A stretch of 64,000 nucleotides of DNA from Paraburkholderia polaris. GTDB taxonomy: Bacteria; Pseudomonadota; Gammaproteobacteria; Burkholderiales; Burkholderiaceae. A model generated the notes under the pieces. The model made no database searches. It worked only from the letters and a program-made list of their open reading frames with translations, and was not told the origin of the DNA. Position 1 is the stretch's first letter, and each line of letters opens with the position of its first letter. Positions 52,403 through 61,334 of the stretch are shown here, one piece after another. The translations under genes were made by a program, and so were the position numbers. The DNA lies in contig NZ_JABBGJ010000018.1 of NCBI RefSeq assembly GCF_012927345.1, positions 1 to 64,000 of the forward strand. Reading direction: 5' to 3'.

Positions 52403-55400
52403 TCAATGCGCATTCAGATACCTGACAATCACCGGATACACATCCACCGCCGCGTTCTTGCCAAAGATGCAGTCGATATGCCCGTAGCCGGGAATGATGT
52501 GTCGTTCGTAAGGCTGCTCGGGGAAATGCTCGACCAGCATGTCGTAGGTAATCAGGGTGCTCTTCGGCAGATAGGTTTCGTTTTTTTCGCCGTGGATGAA
52601 GCCGATCGGCAGGCGCATGCCTTCCAGACCTTTCATGCCGTCCGCGCCGCTCAGGTAGACGTCGCTGCCTTCGGCATCGACAACCTTGCCCGCCCGCACC
52701 ATCGCAGCGAGATGTTTGAAGACAGAGACGTCGTGCACGCCGAGCAGTTCTTGCAGGTTCGAGTGAAGCGTCTCGTTCAATTTTTCATGTTCGTAGAGCA
52801 GGCCATAAAGGAAGGTCGCCCGGTGGCAGATTGGACTGCCGCAGCCCTGTTTGTGAGTGATCGGGTAGAGCCGCAGCGCTTCATCGAGCAGGTTATGGGG
52901 CCACGACCTGTGCTCCGTAAAAGCGGTCAGATCGAGCACGCCGAGATGTTCCATGATGTCCGGGACATGCAGCCCGCACTTGATCTTTTCGAGCGTGCCC
53001 GGCACCGGATGCGCCGAGACCTGCGAGATGACGACCGAGCGCACGCCCTCGAGGCCATACAGCAGCGACATCGTCAACGCCAACCCACCCATGCAATGGG
53101 CCAGCACCTGAATGTCCGGCAGGCCGGTCAACTCCCGCACTTTGGCGACCGCGGCCGGAATGTCCTCACGAGCGACCTTGTCGACGTTAGTCGGCACCAG
53201 CACGCTCGGCATTTCGATGCTGACGCGCAGATCGACGAGCCACACGTCGTAGCCGGCCGCACAGAGATATTCCACGAGGTTGGTCGTGATCAAATCGGTG
53301 GAAAAGATACGGCTCGACACGCCCGAGCCGTGGATCAGCAGCACGGGACGCAGCGGTGTGTTGGGCGGCCCGGCGTAGCGCGTGAGTCGCAACGTGGTCT
53401 TATCGGGCGTATCGAAGAAGACCACTTGCGGCGCGGGTGCGCGCAGCGCGCGCTTCAGGCGCGGCGGCGCCTTCGGATCATAAAACTGCAAGGGCGCCGC
53501 CACGCCGCCGTACTCGGTGAACAGCACGCCCGCGAAAAATTTGCCGAACTTCAGGGTCCATTCAAGGCGCGTTGTCAGATCGGGTGCGTTGGTGACTTCA
53601 AGCGTGCGTTGCTGCTTGAGGAAATTCTCGGGCGTGATGATCAGCGTTGCTTTGCCGATCGCCGGTGCATCTGCTTGCGCCGACTCGCGCATTTCGGCGT
53701 AGAGCGTGTTGGTCTGGTCCCATAGATTGATCGGCGACGTACGCGTGATGATCTTCTGTCCACTCAGATAGTAGGTTTTGCCTTCGGTGGAATTGAGCGT
53801 CATGCGGTAGTTCATGTTGCGTTCGTCCACGTCCGATTCGTTGACCACGAACAGGTTGAAGGTGCCGTCTGTGATCGTCATCGCTTGCGCGGAGAGCGCG
53901 GGGCAGGTCAGCGTGCCAGTGGTGTGGGCCAGATGTTGCGGATTGCTCAGCATATCGGCCAGATCGTCCGATTCGACGGTCAGCGTGAATTCAATCGGAC
54001 TGGTGGCGGCGTCGACCGTCACCGCCGGCGTATAAGTGCCGATCATCGTTTCGGTGAAGCGCAGGCCGATCTTCTGGGGCGGCGGCGTACCGGCCGTGCC
54101 CTTGGCGAGGTAGTCGATCTTCCAGCCTCGCGCGTGCGCAAGCAGCGCGCAATTGCGTTCCGTCAGCGCGGAAATCGTCAACAATGGATTGACGCCGAGC
54201 GACATCGGCATGACCGCGCCATCCATCACATACAGGCCTTCGTGCACGGCATCTCCCGTCGTACCGCTGAAGACCCGGCCCTGATGGTCGACGACACCGC
54301 GCCCGGCATCCTCGCCCATTCCGCAGCCGCCGAGCGGATGCACGGTGACGGTGCGGTTCTTGAGCATTCGGGTCGAGATCGGGTTGCGCACGTATTTGCC
54401 GCCGAGCGGTGCCTGTGCCTTCTCGAGCGTGTCTTCGACAGTGCGGAAGATCGGCTGCTTGCCGGCGTTCGGCCAGTTGATGCGTGGTCTGCCTTTGTCA
54501 TTCACGCTGATCTGGCCGCTTTCGTCGTCATGCGCCATCACCAGGTAGGTTTGCGTATGGTTGAGGGCGCCGTGATAGGGGCCGCGCAGGAAGCTTTCGA
54601 TCACGCGGGCGTTGTAGTCTGCCGGTTGCCCGGCGGCGCGCAGCGCGGGAATCTCGACGCCTTCGAGCGGCGCGGCGCCGCCGAGCAGGGCGACCATCGC
54701 GGCGCCGATCGGCCCGGCGAGCGAGCCTTCTTCGATCACGAAACCGTCAGTCACGTCAGGGGTGTTGCGATGGTCAATGATGCCGGTAATGGTCGGCCCG
54801 ACCGGCGGGATGTCGCCCTGCAGGTGTACGCCCCAGCCGACACCGTTGATCACCTCGTCGGTGTTGTACGCGAAGGCCAGTACGTCGCCGTTTCCGGTGA
54901 AGTGTTGGCCGAGCATGTCCGAACCGCTCAGCCCCGCTTTGTGCGAGCGCAGCAGCAGGGCGGTCGAACCGATCGTGCCGGCCGACACGATGACGATGTC
55001 GGCGCTCACGAACAGATCAGGCGCGTCATAACTCTCGCGGCCCAGCTTTACCTCCTGAAAACGCACGGTCCACTTTTGCGTGGCCGCGTCGCGCAGCACC
55101 GAATGCACGGCTGCGCCCGTGAAAATATAGGCGCCGTGCGCGACCGCATCGGGCAGATAGTTCATGTGCGTCGAATTTTTAGCGTCGTAATTGCAGCCCG
55201 AGTTGCAATCGCCGCATCCGACGCAGGCTTGCTGCGCAACGCCCGCAGCGTTGATGCGGTCCTCGAAGGTGACGGTGACCGGCGGCGGGTAAAAGCGATC
55301 CTCCATACCGAGCGCCTGCGCGGATTGTTTAAGCGCCTGCAGTTTCGGCAATTGCAAAAAATCGCCGGACACCGGCGATGGTTGCAGCATGGCGCGGGCC

Positions 55401-55813
55401 AGTTCGTAGCCCTTGTCGCGTCCCGCCTGGTCGTCGCGTAGCACCTTGGGCCAGCGGACGTCGTCCCATAACCGCGGGTCGGCTTCGAGCGCGACGTTCG
55501 CGTTGATCAGCGACGTGCCGCCCAGTCCGCAGCCCACCACCGCATTCACGTCTTCATTCACGTGCACTTCGAGCAGCGCGAGCGGCGAGCCGACTTGCGC
55601 GAGGGCGGTGTTGTATTGCACCTGCGCGGCGCCTTCGAGCGGCGTGCGCGGAAACTCGCCCGCCATGAATTCGCGCCCACGTTCCAGCACGCACACGCTG
55701 CGGCCGGCGCGCGCCATACGGCTCGCGGCAATCGCACCGCCGTAGCCTGAACCCACCACTACGACATCGTAATGCGACTGCATGGCCGTCAGGGCGCTCG
55801 ATAAGCGGTTCAT
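52403..55813 (-). CDS. GMC oxidoreductase (cholesterol oxidase-like) fused to an alpha/beta hydrolase
   Basis: A 1136-residue protein. Residues ~15-570 form a cholesterol-oxidase-type GMC flavoenzyme: VVVVGSGYGGAIAASRMARA (FAD), VVGCGLGGTSLINAN, a cysteine cluster ACVGCGDCNSGCNYDAK at ~200, the catalytic histidine in HPLGGCGMGED (~490) and GVNPLLTISAL. A beta-rich segment (~590-800) leads to an alpha/beta hydrolase (~810-1136) with LLIHGSGVSS as oxyanion loop. The nucleophile elbow is AHCMGG, placing Cys907 where lipases have serine. GHIDCIFG near the end supplies a catalytic-site histidine. GAGGTGG precedes the ATG. It overlaps the ModA remnant region downstream by position only. Confidence 0.92.
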   Translation of the reverse strand: MNRLSSALTAMQSHYDVVVVGSGYGGAIAASRMARAGRSVCVLERGREFMAGEFPRTPLEGAAQVQYNTALAQVGSPLALLEVHVNEDVNAVVGCGLGGTSLINANVALEADPRLWDDVRWPKVLRDDQAGRDKGYELARAMLQPSPVSGDFLQLPKLQALKQSAQALGMEDRFYPPPVTVTFEDRINAAGVAQQACVGCGDCNSGCNYDAKNSTHMNYLPDAVAHGAYIFTGAAVHSVLRDAATQKWTVRFQEVKLGRESYDAPDLFVSADIVIVSAGTIGSTALLLRSHKAGLSGSDMLGQHFTGNGDVLAFAYNTDEVINGVGWGVHLQGDIPPVGPTITGIIDHRNTPDVTDGFVIEEGSLAGPIGAAMVALLGGAAPLEGVEIPALRAAGQPADYNARVIESFLRGPYHGALNHTQTYLVMAHDDESGQISVNDKGRPRINWPNAGKQPIFRTVEDTLEKAQAPLGGKYVRNPISTRMLKNRTVTVHPLGGCGMGEDAGRGVVDHQGRVFSGTTGDAVHEGLYVMDGAVMPMSLGVNPLLTISALTERNCALLAHARGWKIDYLAKGTAGTPPPQKIGLRFTETMIGTYTPAVTVDAATSPIEFTLTVESDDLADMLSNPQHLAHTTGTLTCPALSAQAMTITDGTFNLFVVNESDVDERNMNYRMTLNSTEGKTYYLSGQKIITRTSPINLWDQTNTLYAEMRESAQADAPAIGKATLIITPENFLKQQRTLEVTNAPDLTTRLEWTLKFGKFFAGVLFTEYGGVAAPLQFYDPKAPPRLKRALRAPAPQVVFFDTPDKTTLRLTRYAGPPNTPLRPVLLIHGSGVSSRIFSTDLITTNLVEYLCAAGYDVWLVDLRVSIEMPSVLVPTNVDKVAREDIPAAVAKVRELTGLPDIQVLAHCMGGLALTMSLLYGLEGVRSVVISQVSAHPVPGTLEKIKCGLHVPDIMEHLGVLDLTAFTEHRSWPHNLLDEALRLYPITHKQGCGSPICHRATFLYGLLYEHEKLNETLHSNLQELLGVHDVSVFKHLAAMVRAGKVVDAEGSDVYLSGADGMKGLEGMRLPIGFIHGEKNETYLPKSTLITYDMLVEHFPEQPYERHIIPGYGHIDCIFGKNAAVDVYPVIVRYLNAH

Positions 55814-55987
55814 TCAGACCACCTCGTCAGGAAGGGGATGCCGGGTAGGGAACCCGGACTTCGGAGGGAAGACGGCGTGCGGCTGCGGCTTTTTTATCGT
55901 AGGCGGTGCGCGATGACAAAAAAAGGCGCATCGTACGTGGCGCGAACGTAACGCGTGCTCGATTTGCGGAAAGGGAAAAACCGCTAT

Positions 55988-56013
55988 CCGCCTACGCTCG
56001 GCTCGGGAGGCGG
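55988..56013. terminator. Possible terminator hairpin
   Basis: CCGCCT (55988-55993) and AGGCGG (56008-56013) flank a 14-nt loop next to a T tract on the plus side and, for the minus strand, an A tract giving T residues ~10 nt on. It abuts the end of the sigma-like gene. The long loop makes it a weak candidate. Confidence 0.35.
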
Positions 56014-56016
56014 CTT

Positions 56017-56808
56017 TTAGGCGGCTACTTCATTCATTTCGCTGTCGCTCGATTCGGCGGCGAGCAGGTTCAACGCGAGCAGAATCGCCGCGCGATTGTC
56101 GAGGTCGATCTCGATGCCGAGCACGTCGGTCAGCCAGCGGCCGATCTTGGTATTGGAAAATTCGTCGGCGCCGGCCGTCTTTTTCATAGTGACGCCGAGT
56201 TTGACGGCGCGATAGTGATACGAGGGCACACGATGCTGAGCCGCGACCGCCGACAGACCGCCTTTGCCTTCCGAGCACCAGCCGAGGCTGCCGGCCAGCA
56301 CGATGCGCTCCGGCTCGTCGAGGCTGTCGATAAAGGCGCGCGCCGCGAGCCGCACGCGTTGCTCGTCGAGGCCGTATTGCAGCAACACGCTGTCGACGGG
56401 GTCTTCCAGCGCTTGCGCGTGCAGGTCGATCTCCTGCACCATGCCTTCGTTTTCCATCGACACATTGCGTTGGTGGCCGGCGCTGCGCAGGCAGTCGATC
56501 AGGTAACGGCGAAAATACGCGCACAGCGCATAGCCGTTGGAGGGGGCGCTGTCGGCGCAGGCATGGGTTTCCGTGTGGCCGGGCGCGAGGCGCAGGACTT
56601 TCGCGTAAATGAACTGCGCGACCAGTTCTTCCTTGTCCTCGCCGAGTGCCTGCAACTCAAGCGGGTGATAGGTGCGCAACGCCCGCTTGACCAGCTCGAC
56701 CATCGACACCATTTCGTCGGCGGACAGTTGGGTGCGGCGGCGCCACAGATCGGGCAGGATCGCATCGTCGAGATTGCGGACGAACGCGTGGCTCGGAACT
56801 GCGCCCAT
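56017..56808 (-). CDS. Divergent sigma-70-like regulatory protein
   Basis: A 263-residue protein not assigned to a named family. The middle (EELVAQFIYAKVLRLAPG, then AYFRRYLIDCLRSAG) resembles sigma region 2 and the C-terminal part (FIDSLDEPERIVLAGSLGW, then LSAVAAQHRVPSYHYRAVKLG) resembles the region 4 HTH. A ~30-residue insert separates them. GGAGG five nt upstream supports the ATG at 56808 over upstream in-frame codons. It is divergent from the hybrid kinase gene, which may share its regulation. Low similarity means a non-sigma helical regulator is possible. Confidence 0.65.
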   Translation of the reverse strand: MGAVPSHAFVRNLDDAILPDLWRRRTQLSADEMVSMVELVKRALRTYHPLELQALGEDKEELVAQFIYAKVLRLAPGHTETHACADSAPSNGYALCAYFRRYLIDCLRSAGHQRNVSMENEGMVQEIDLHAQALEDPVDSVLLQYGLDEQRVRLAARAFIDSLDEPERIVLAGSLGWCSEGKGGLSAVAAQHRVPSYHYRAVKLGVTMKKTAGADEFSNTKIGRWLTDVLGIEIDLDNRAAILLALNLLAAESSDSEMNEVAA

Positions 56809-57022
56809 GAAAACCTCCATAAAGGGTAAGGCGAGGAGCGCGCGGAGCCTTGACTGCAGGCAAGGAAGGGGGTGTTGGAGCTTGTGAGCCGCGCTGGAAT
56901 GTGAACCCAGTATGGTTTCCGGCAACGGCTTCGCCTATATGGATTAAGTGGTAGCTGATGGGTAAACTGCCGGGTAAACCATCCGGTCAGCATAATTTGC
57001 CGTGCCCGACAGCTTTGCATGG

Positions 57023-57056
57023 GACCGGAGTAAGCGCTGAAGCGCTAACTCCGGTC
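57023..57056. repeat. REP-like hairpin in the leader of the hybrid kinase gene
   Basis: Arms of 16 nt (GACCGGAGTAAGCGCT with AGCGCTAACTCCGGTC) pair around a GA loop with one A-A mismatch. The inner 24 nt match the spacer repeat at 191-214 in inverted orientation. It ends 5 nt before the AAGGAG ribosome-binding site of the kinase gene, so it could limit translation or be a transcribed dispersed repeat. Confidence 0.8.
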
Positions 57057-57074
57057 GACAAAGGAGATCGCCTG

Positions 57075-58949
57075 ATGCGGGCCGACCCGATCCAGCGTGC
57101 AATCGACGAAGACCTGGTGCGCGTGCTGTACGCGCAAGATCCGATCGCCTTCTTTTCGCACTGGTTCTCGATCGCGGTGCTGGTGGCGATCTACTGGCCG
57201 AACATTCCGTCGCCACGGCTGTTCATCGCGTGCTTCGGGTTTTATGCGGTGGCCAATTGCGGCAGCCTTGCGCTGTGGATCTGCAATCGCCGCTACCCGC
57301 ACCTGGTCACGCCGCGCGGCTGGATCAACTTGCACGCGGTGCGCGGCGTGCTGCTGTATAGCGCGCCGGGTCTGGCGGTATGGTTCGCGTTTCAGAGCCC
57401 GCAAACCGATTTGCCGCTGCTGCACACGGTGATGCTCGTCACGCTGGCGGCCGGCGTGTTCATGTCGAACGGCTTCGATCTGCTGAACTTCTCGACCGCG
57501 ATTCCGTTTCTGCTGGTTCCGTCGATCGTGCTGCATTTCGGCACGCATACGTTCGATCGCACGATTCTCGCGATCGTCCTCGCGTTCTTCTTCTGCGCGA
57601 TCAACGTCTATGCGCTGAGTTATCGCAAGCTGTTCCGGCAAGTCGTGCAGGCGCGCGTCGATCAGCAATACCTGGCGGAATCACTGGCGGCGCAAAAGCG
57701 TGTCGCCGAAGAAGCCAGTCTCGCCAAAACACGGTTTTTTGCGGCCGCGAGCCACGATTTGCGCCAGCCGCTGCATGCGATCGGCCTGCTGGCGGCTTCG
57801 CTCAACGACACGGCGGCGACGCCCCTACAGCATGGGAAGACCGCCGAGCACATCGTTTATAACGTCGAGGCGTTGAATCAGCTGTTCAACCAGGTACTCG
57901 ATCTCGCGAGGCTCGAAAGCGGTGTGACCCAGGTGATCCGCTTGCATTTCCGACTTTCGGAACTGTTCGAGCGGGTCGGCAGCCAATACCGCCCACAGGC
58001 GGCGGCCAAAGGCCTGGCGTTGCGGATCGCCCCCGCTTCGGTGGTCGTGCATGACGATCCGGTGCTGCTCGAACGCATACTGAGCAACCTGCTCTCGAAC
58101 GCCGTGCGTTATACCGAGCAAGGCGCGATCTGGGTCGGCTATCGCCGAGCGGGGCGTCGATCGGGTGGCTATATCGAGGTGCGCGATTCGGGTATTGGGA
58201 TTCCGGCCGAGGAACACGAGCGCATCTTCGAAGAGTTCTATCAGGTCGCCAATCCACAGCGCGACGCGCGCCAGGGGCACGGCTTGGGCTTGCCGACGGT
58301 GAAGCGCCTGGTCGAGATGCTTGGCGGCGAGTTACAGATGCGCTCGGCGTCAGGTCGCGGCTCGGTGTTCCGCTTTCCTGTGCAGCCGGGCGACGCCGGC
58401 GGGATTGTCGCGAGCCTGAACGAAGCGGTGGCGGGCGGTCCATCGGCACAAGGGCGTCGCGTGCTATGCATCGACGACGAACCGTCGATTCTCGAAGGCC
58501 TTGCCAGTCTGCTGGGACGCTGGGGTTGCATCGTGCGTGGCGCACGCGACGAGGTCGATGCGCTCGTCGCGCTGGAAGACGGTTTCGTCCCGGATGCCGT
58601 GTTATGTGACTACCAGTTGGCCAATCACCGAACCGGCGCGCAAGCGCTGGCGGCCGTGCGCAATGTGCTCGCGCAGGCGGGGCACGATAGCGTGGTGACC
58701 TTGCTGATCACGGGCGATATGGCGTCGGCGGAACTGGCAGCGCTGGCCTTACAGGGGATTCCGGTGTTGCACAAACCGGTCACGCCGGCGCGCTTGCGGC
58801 GCACCCTGGAAATGCTGTGGCAGCAGGCGGAACTGGATAAAGGGCGGGCGGCGGCTGCGATGGATCCGCGCGCTAGCGATGGCAGACCTGAACCGAACCG
58901 TTGGGCGGCGAAGGCGCCGAACTCATCCCAAAGCGAATCGCAAAAGTAG
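57075..58949 (+). CDS. Hybrid sensor histidine kinase with C-terminal receiver domain
   Basis: A 624-residue membrane kinase. About six hydrophobic segments fill residues ~25-190 with no large periplasmic sensor loop. Phosphoacceptor His227 is in AAASHDLRQPLHAIG; the ATPase domain has NLLSNAVRYTEQG (N box), EVRDSGIGIP (G1) and GHGLGLPTVKRL (G2). A receiver domain (~465-590) has VLCIDDEPS and acceptor Asp512 in LCDYQL. AAGGAG precedes the ATG at 57075. The convergent LuxR-type regulator gene is its likely partner. Confidence 0.94.
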   Translation: MRADPIQRAIDEDLVRVLYAQDPIAFFSHWFSIAVLVAIYWPNIPSPRLFIACFGFYAVANCGSLALWICNRRYPHLVTPRGWINLHAVRGVLLYSAPGLAVWFAFQSPQTDLPLLHTVMLVTLAAGVFMSNGFDLLNFSTAIPFLLVPSIVLHFGTHTFDRTILAIVLAFFFCAINVYALSYRKLFRQVVQARVDQQYLAESLAAQKRVAEEASLAKTRFFAAASHDLRQPLHAIGLLAASLNDTAATPLQHGKTAEHIVYNVEALNQLFNQVLDLARLESGVTQVIRLHFRLSELFERVGSQYRPQAAAKGLALRIAPASVVVHDDPVLLERILSNLLSNAVRYTEQGAIWVGYRRAGRRSGGYIEVRDSGIGIPAEEHERIFEEFYQVANPQRDARQGHGLGLPTVKRLVEMLGGELQMRSASGRGSVFRFPVQPGDAGGIVASLNEAVAGGPSAQGRRVLCIDDEPSILEGLASLLGRWGCIVRGARDEVDALVALEDGFVPDAVLCDYQLANHRTGAQALAAVRNVLAQAGHDSVVTLLITGDMASAELAALALQGIPVLHKPVTPARLRRTLEMLWQQAELDKGRAAAAMDPRASDGRPEPNRWAAKAPNSSQSESQK

Positions 58950-59001
58950 ACGGGCGGCCATCGGCGCGAACGCTTTGCCGCCGGCTATCGCAGATCCGTT
59001 A

Positions 59002-59760
59002 CTACAGGGTTTTCCCGGCCTCGAGCCAGCCGTTGATTACGGCGATCGCCGTGGAGCGGTTGTGCACGCCGAGCGCCCGGAAGATCACCGACAGATGGAC
59101 CTTGACCGTTCCTTCCGCAACGCCCAACTCCCGCGCGATCATCTTGTTGGTCCAGCCGCGATGCACCAGCCGCATGATGTCCTGCTGTCGTGGCGACAGG
59201 TTCTCCAGCAAATGTTGCTGGTGCGGCTGCAGCGCCTGGATTTGCGCGATCGGTTCGGTGAGCGCGGCGCCGCCCTGAGTCGGGGCTTGGGCGGCGCCCT
59301 GAGGGGCAAGCTCGGCCGCCGCGTCGGTGCGCGCAGGTGCGGCTTGCGTCTCACGCGCGCCCAGCAGGCTGAGCGCTTCCATCGGCACATAGGCGCCGCC
59401 TGACAAGACCAGTTCGATCGCCTTGAGCATGACGCTGGCGGGTTGCCGCTTGGGCACGAAGCCGAGCGCGCCGGCGGCCAGCACCGCGCGCATTTCGTCG
59501 GGCGATTCTTCGGCGGAGAGCACGACGACCGGCAACGCAGGGTTTGCCTTCAACAGCACTTCAAGCGACGAAGCGCCGCTCATGCCCGGCATATGCAGAT
59601 CGACGATGGCGAGGTCGTGGTCGGCGTCGGGCCGCGCGGCGGCGGCGAGTGTTTCCCAGCTATCGGCTTCGTCGAATTGCGCGTCGGGATCCAGGCCGCG
59701 CAACAGCCCTTTGACGCCTTGCCGGATCAGTTCATGGTCGTCGGCCACAAGAAACTTCAT
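59002..59760 (-). CDS. LuxR/NarL-type response regulator
   Basis: A 252-residue regulator with an N-terminal receiver (VADDHELIRQG, acceptor Asp54 in IVDLHMPGMSG, Lys in GFVPKRQPA) and a C-terminal HTH (LSPRQQDIMRLVHRGWTNKM, EGTVKVHLSVIFRALG). An Ala/Gln-rich linker of ~45 residues, longer than usual, joins them. It is convergent with the hybrid kinase gene (52 nt apart) and probably accepts its phosphate. Confidence 0.94.
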   Translation of the reverse strand: MKFLVADDHELIRQGVKGLLRGLDPDAQFDEADSWETLAAAARPDADHDLAIVDLHMPGMSGASSLEVLLKANPALPVVVLSAEESPDEMRAVLAAGALGFVPKRQPASVMLKAIELVLSGGAYVPMEALSLLGARETQAAPARTDAAAELAPQGAAQAPTQGGAALTEPIAQIQALQPHQQHLLENLSPRQQDIMRLVHRGWTNKMIARELGVAEGTVKVHLSVIFRALGVHNRSTAIAVINGWLEAGKTL

Positions 59761-60127
59761 GATGTCTCCGCGAGTCGGACCTGCGCGTTGTGGACTACCG
59801 CCGCCGTGCTTCTGGTTTTACTGCTGCTGGCTTTACTTCCCGTTTTACTTCTATTCTCGAATCGCGTCATTGCCGGCTACCCCGCGATCATATGCCGATC
59901 GGTGGCGCGGCGTGCCTTCCGGCTTGCCGCATTAGTGAACATTTATTTGTATGATCGCCGGCTGGTTCGATGCACCAGCATGTTGGGTAAGGCAGGTCTC
60001 CCGCGCATAGGTTCCGGCTTGCTACGAAGACGAGCCGCACGCGCCAATTTTGAAGCCGTCCATGCAGGAATCCGAAGGTTATGCGCACCGGATGAAATCA
60101 CGCAAACGCATGATTCATTTGACTGCT
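59761..60127. other. 367-nt intergenic region
   Basis: Upstream of the response regulator and downstream of the bd-oxidase genes, both on the minus strand. It presumably holds the promoter of the regulator gene and the end of the oxidase transcript, but no convincing hairpin, promoter or gene was seen. Confidence 0.4.
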
Positions 60128-60319
60128 TTATTTGATTGCAAACAACGTCGCATTCATCAGAAGCTTGAACGCGAAACCGAGCGACATTGCCGAGGCCACG
60201 CCGAAGCACCACAGCGCGACGAACCACAACCAGCCGGGCAGTTTGCGAACCGGCGTTTGCGAAGCGCCGCGGGCGGCGTCGGCGCCTGCGTCCTTAATGA
60301 TAGTGATGTTGGTCGCCAT
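60128..60319 (-). CDS. Small membrane protein of the bd-oxidase operon
   Basis: A 63-residue protein with a polar N-terminus and one long hydrophobic segment (LPGWLWFVALWCFGVASAMS, then LGFAFKLLMNATLF). AAGG lies 6 nt before the ATG, and its first codons overlap the end of cioB by 26 nt, so it is cotranscribed and coupled. Position and single-helix shape suggest a role like CydX, though it is longer and unlike CydX in sequence. Confidence 0.78.
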   Translation of the reverse strand: MATNITIIKDAGADAARGASQTPVRKLPGWLWFVALWCFGVASAMSLGFAFKLLMNATLFAIK

Positions 60320-61298
60320 GACGCACCTTGCCACGAAATACCCAATAACCCATCGTCGTATAGGCGATGATGACCGGCAGAATCACCGCTGCGCCGACCA
60401 GCGTGAACATCTGGCTCGAGCGCGGCGCGGCGGCTTCCCAGAGCGTCATGCTCGACGGAATCGCATACGGCCACAGACTCACCAGCAAGCCGACATAACC
60501 GAGCAGCACCAGCAGGAGCGCCAGCACGAACGGTGTGTTGTGATGCCGCGCACGCACCGCCCGGTGCATGAGGAACGCGCAGACCGCCACGAGGAACGGC
60601 ACCGGCAACAGACGATAGAACAGGTTGTCGTGGAACCAGCGTTGCGCGATATTCGGATCTTGCAGCGGCGTCCACAGACTAACCATCGCGATGAACCCGA
60701 GCAGCACGAGCGTCAGCGGCCACACCACGCGATGCAGACGGCGTTGCAGATCGCCTTCGGTCTTTGCGACCAGCCAGCAGCAGCCGAGCAACGCGTAAGT
60801 GATAAGCAGGCCGAGGCCCGTCAGCAGACTGAACGGCGTGAGCCAGCCGAAGGCGTCACCCGCATAGCCGCCGTCGATCACCGGGATGCCTTGCAGGAAC
60901 GCGCCCAGCACGATGCCCTGAAAGAACGTCGCGCCCGCCGAGCCGCCGATGAACGCTAGATCCCACAGATGTTTTGTGCGCTTGGCCTTGGCACGAATCT
61001 CGAACGACACGCCGCGGAAAATCAGGCACACGAGCATGAAGATCAGCGGCAGATACAGCGCGGACAGCACGGTCGAGTAGACCACCGGAAACACTGCGAA
61101 CAGCGCGGCGCCACCGAGCACCAGCCAGGTTTCGTTGCCGTCCCACACCGGCGCGACGGTATTCATCATCAGGTCGCGTTCTTTCTCATCGGGGAAGAAC
61201 GGAAAGACGATGCCGATGCCCAGATCGAAGCCGTCCAGCACCACGTACATGAATAGGCCCAGCGCGATGATCGCGGCCCACGCTACGGTTACGTCCAT
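60294..61298 (-). CDS. cioB: bd-type (cyanide-insensitive) ubiquinol oxidase subunit II
   Basis: A 334-residue membrane protein with about eight or nine helices. ALGLFMYVVLDGFDLGIGIVFP, WDGNETWLVLGGAALFAVFP and FRGVSFEIRAKA are CydB/CioB family hallmarks. With subunit I it oxidises ubiquinol and reduces oxygen without pumping protons. It follows cioA by 36 nt. Confidence 0.95.
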   Translation of the reverse strand: MDVTVAWAAIIALGLFMYVVLDGFDLGIGIVFPFFPDEKERDLMMNTVAPVWDGNETWLVLGGAALFAVFPVVYSTVLSALYLPLIFMLVCLIFRGVSFEIRAKAKRTKHLWDLAFIGGSAGATFFQGIVLGAFLQGIPVIDGGYAGDAFGWLTPFSLLTGLGLLITYALLGCCWLVAKTEGDLQRRLHRVVWPLTLVLLGFIAMVSLWTPLQDPNIAQRWFHDNLFYRLLPVPFLVAVCAFLMHRAVRARHHNTPFVLALLLVLLGYVGLLVSLWPYAIPSSMTLWEAAAPRSSQMFTLVGAAVILPVIIAYTTMGYWVFRGKVRHGDQHHYH

Positions 61299-61334
61299 TT
61301 TCTTTCTCGCAAACAGGGAGTAAAGCGGGTGAGG

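Noticed and set aside
53885..55441. 518-codon plus-strand frame opposite the GMC fusion
   Set aside because: High-GC antisense shadow with no ribosome-binding site or recognisable domain. The same applies to long antisense frames opposite the mdc, DyP, propeller and porin genes.
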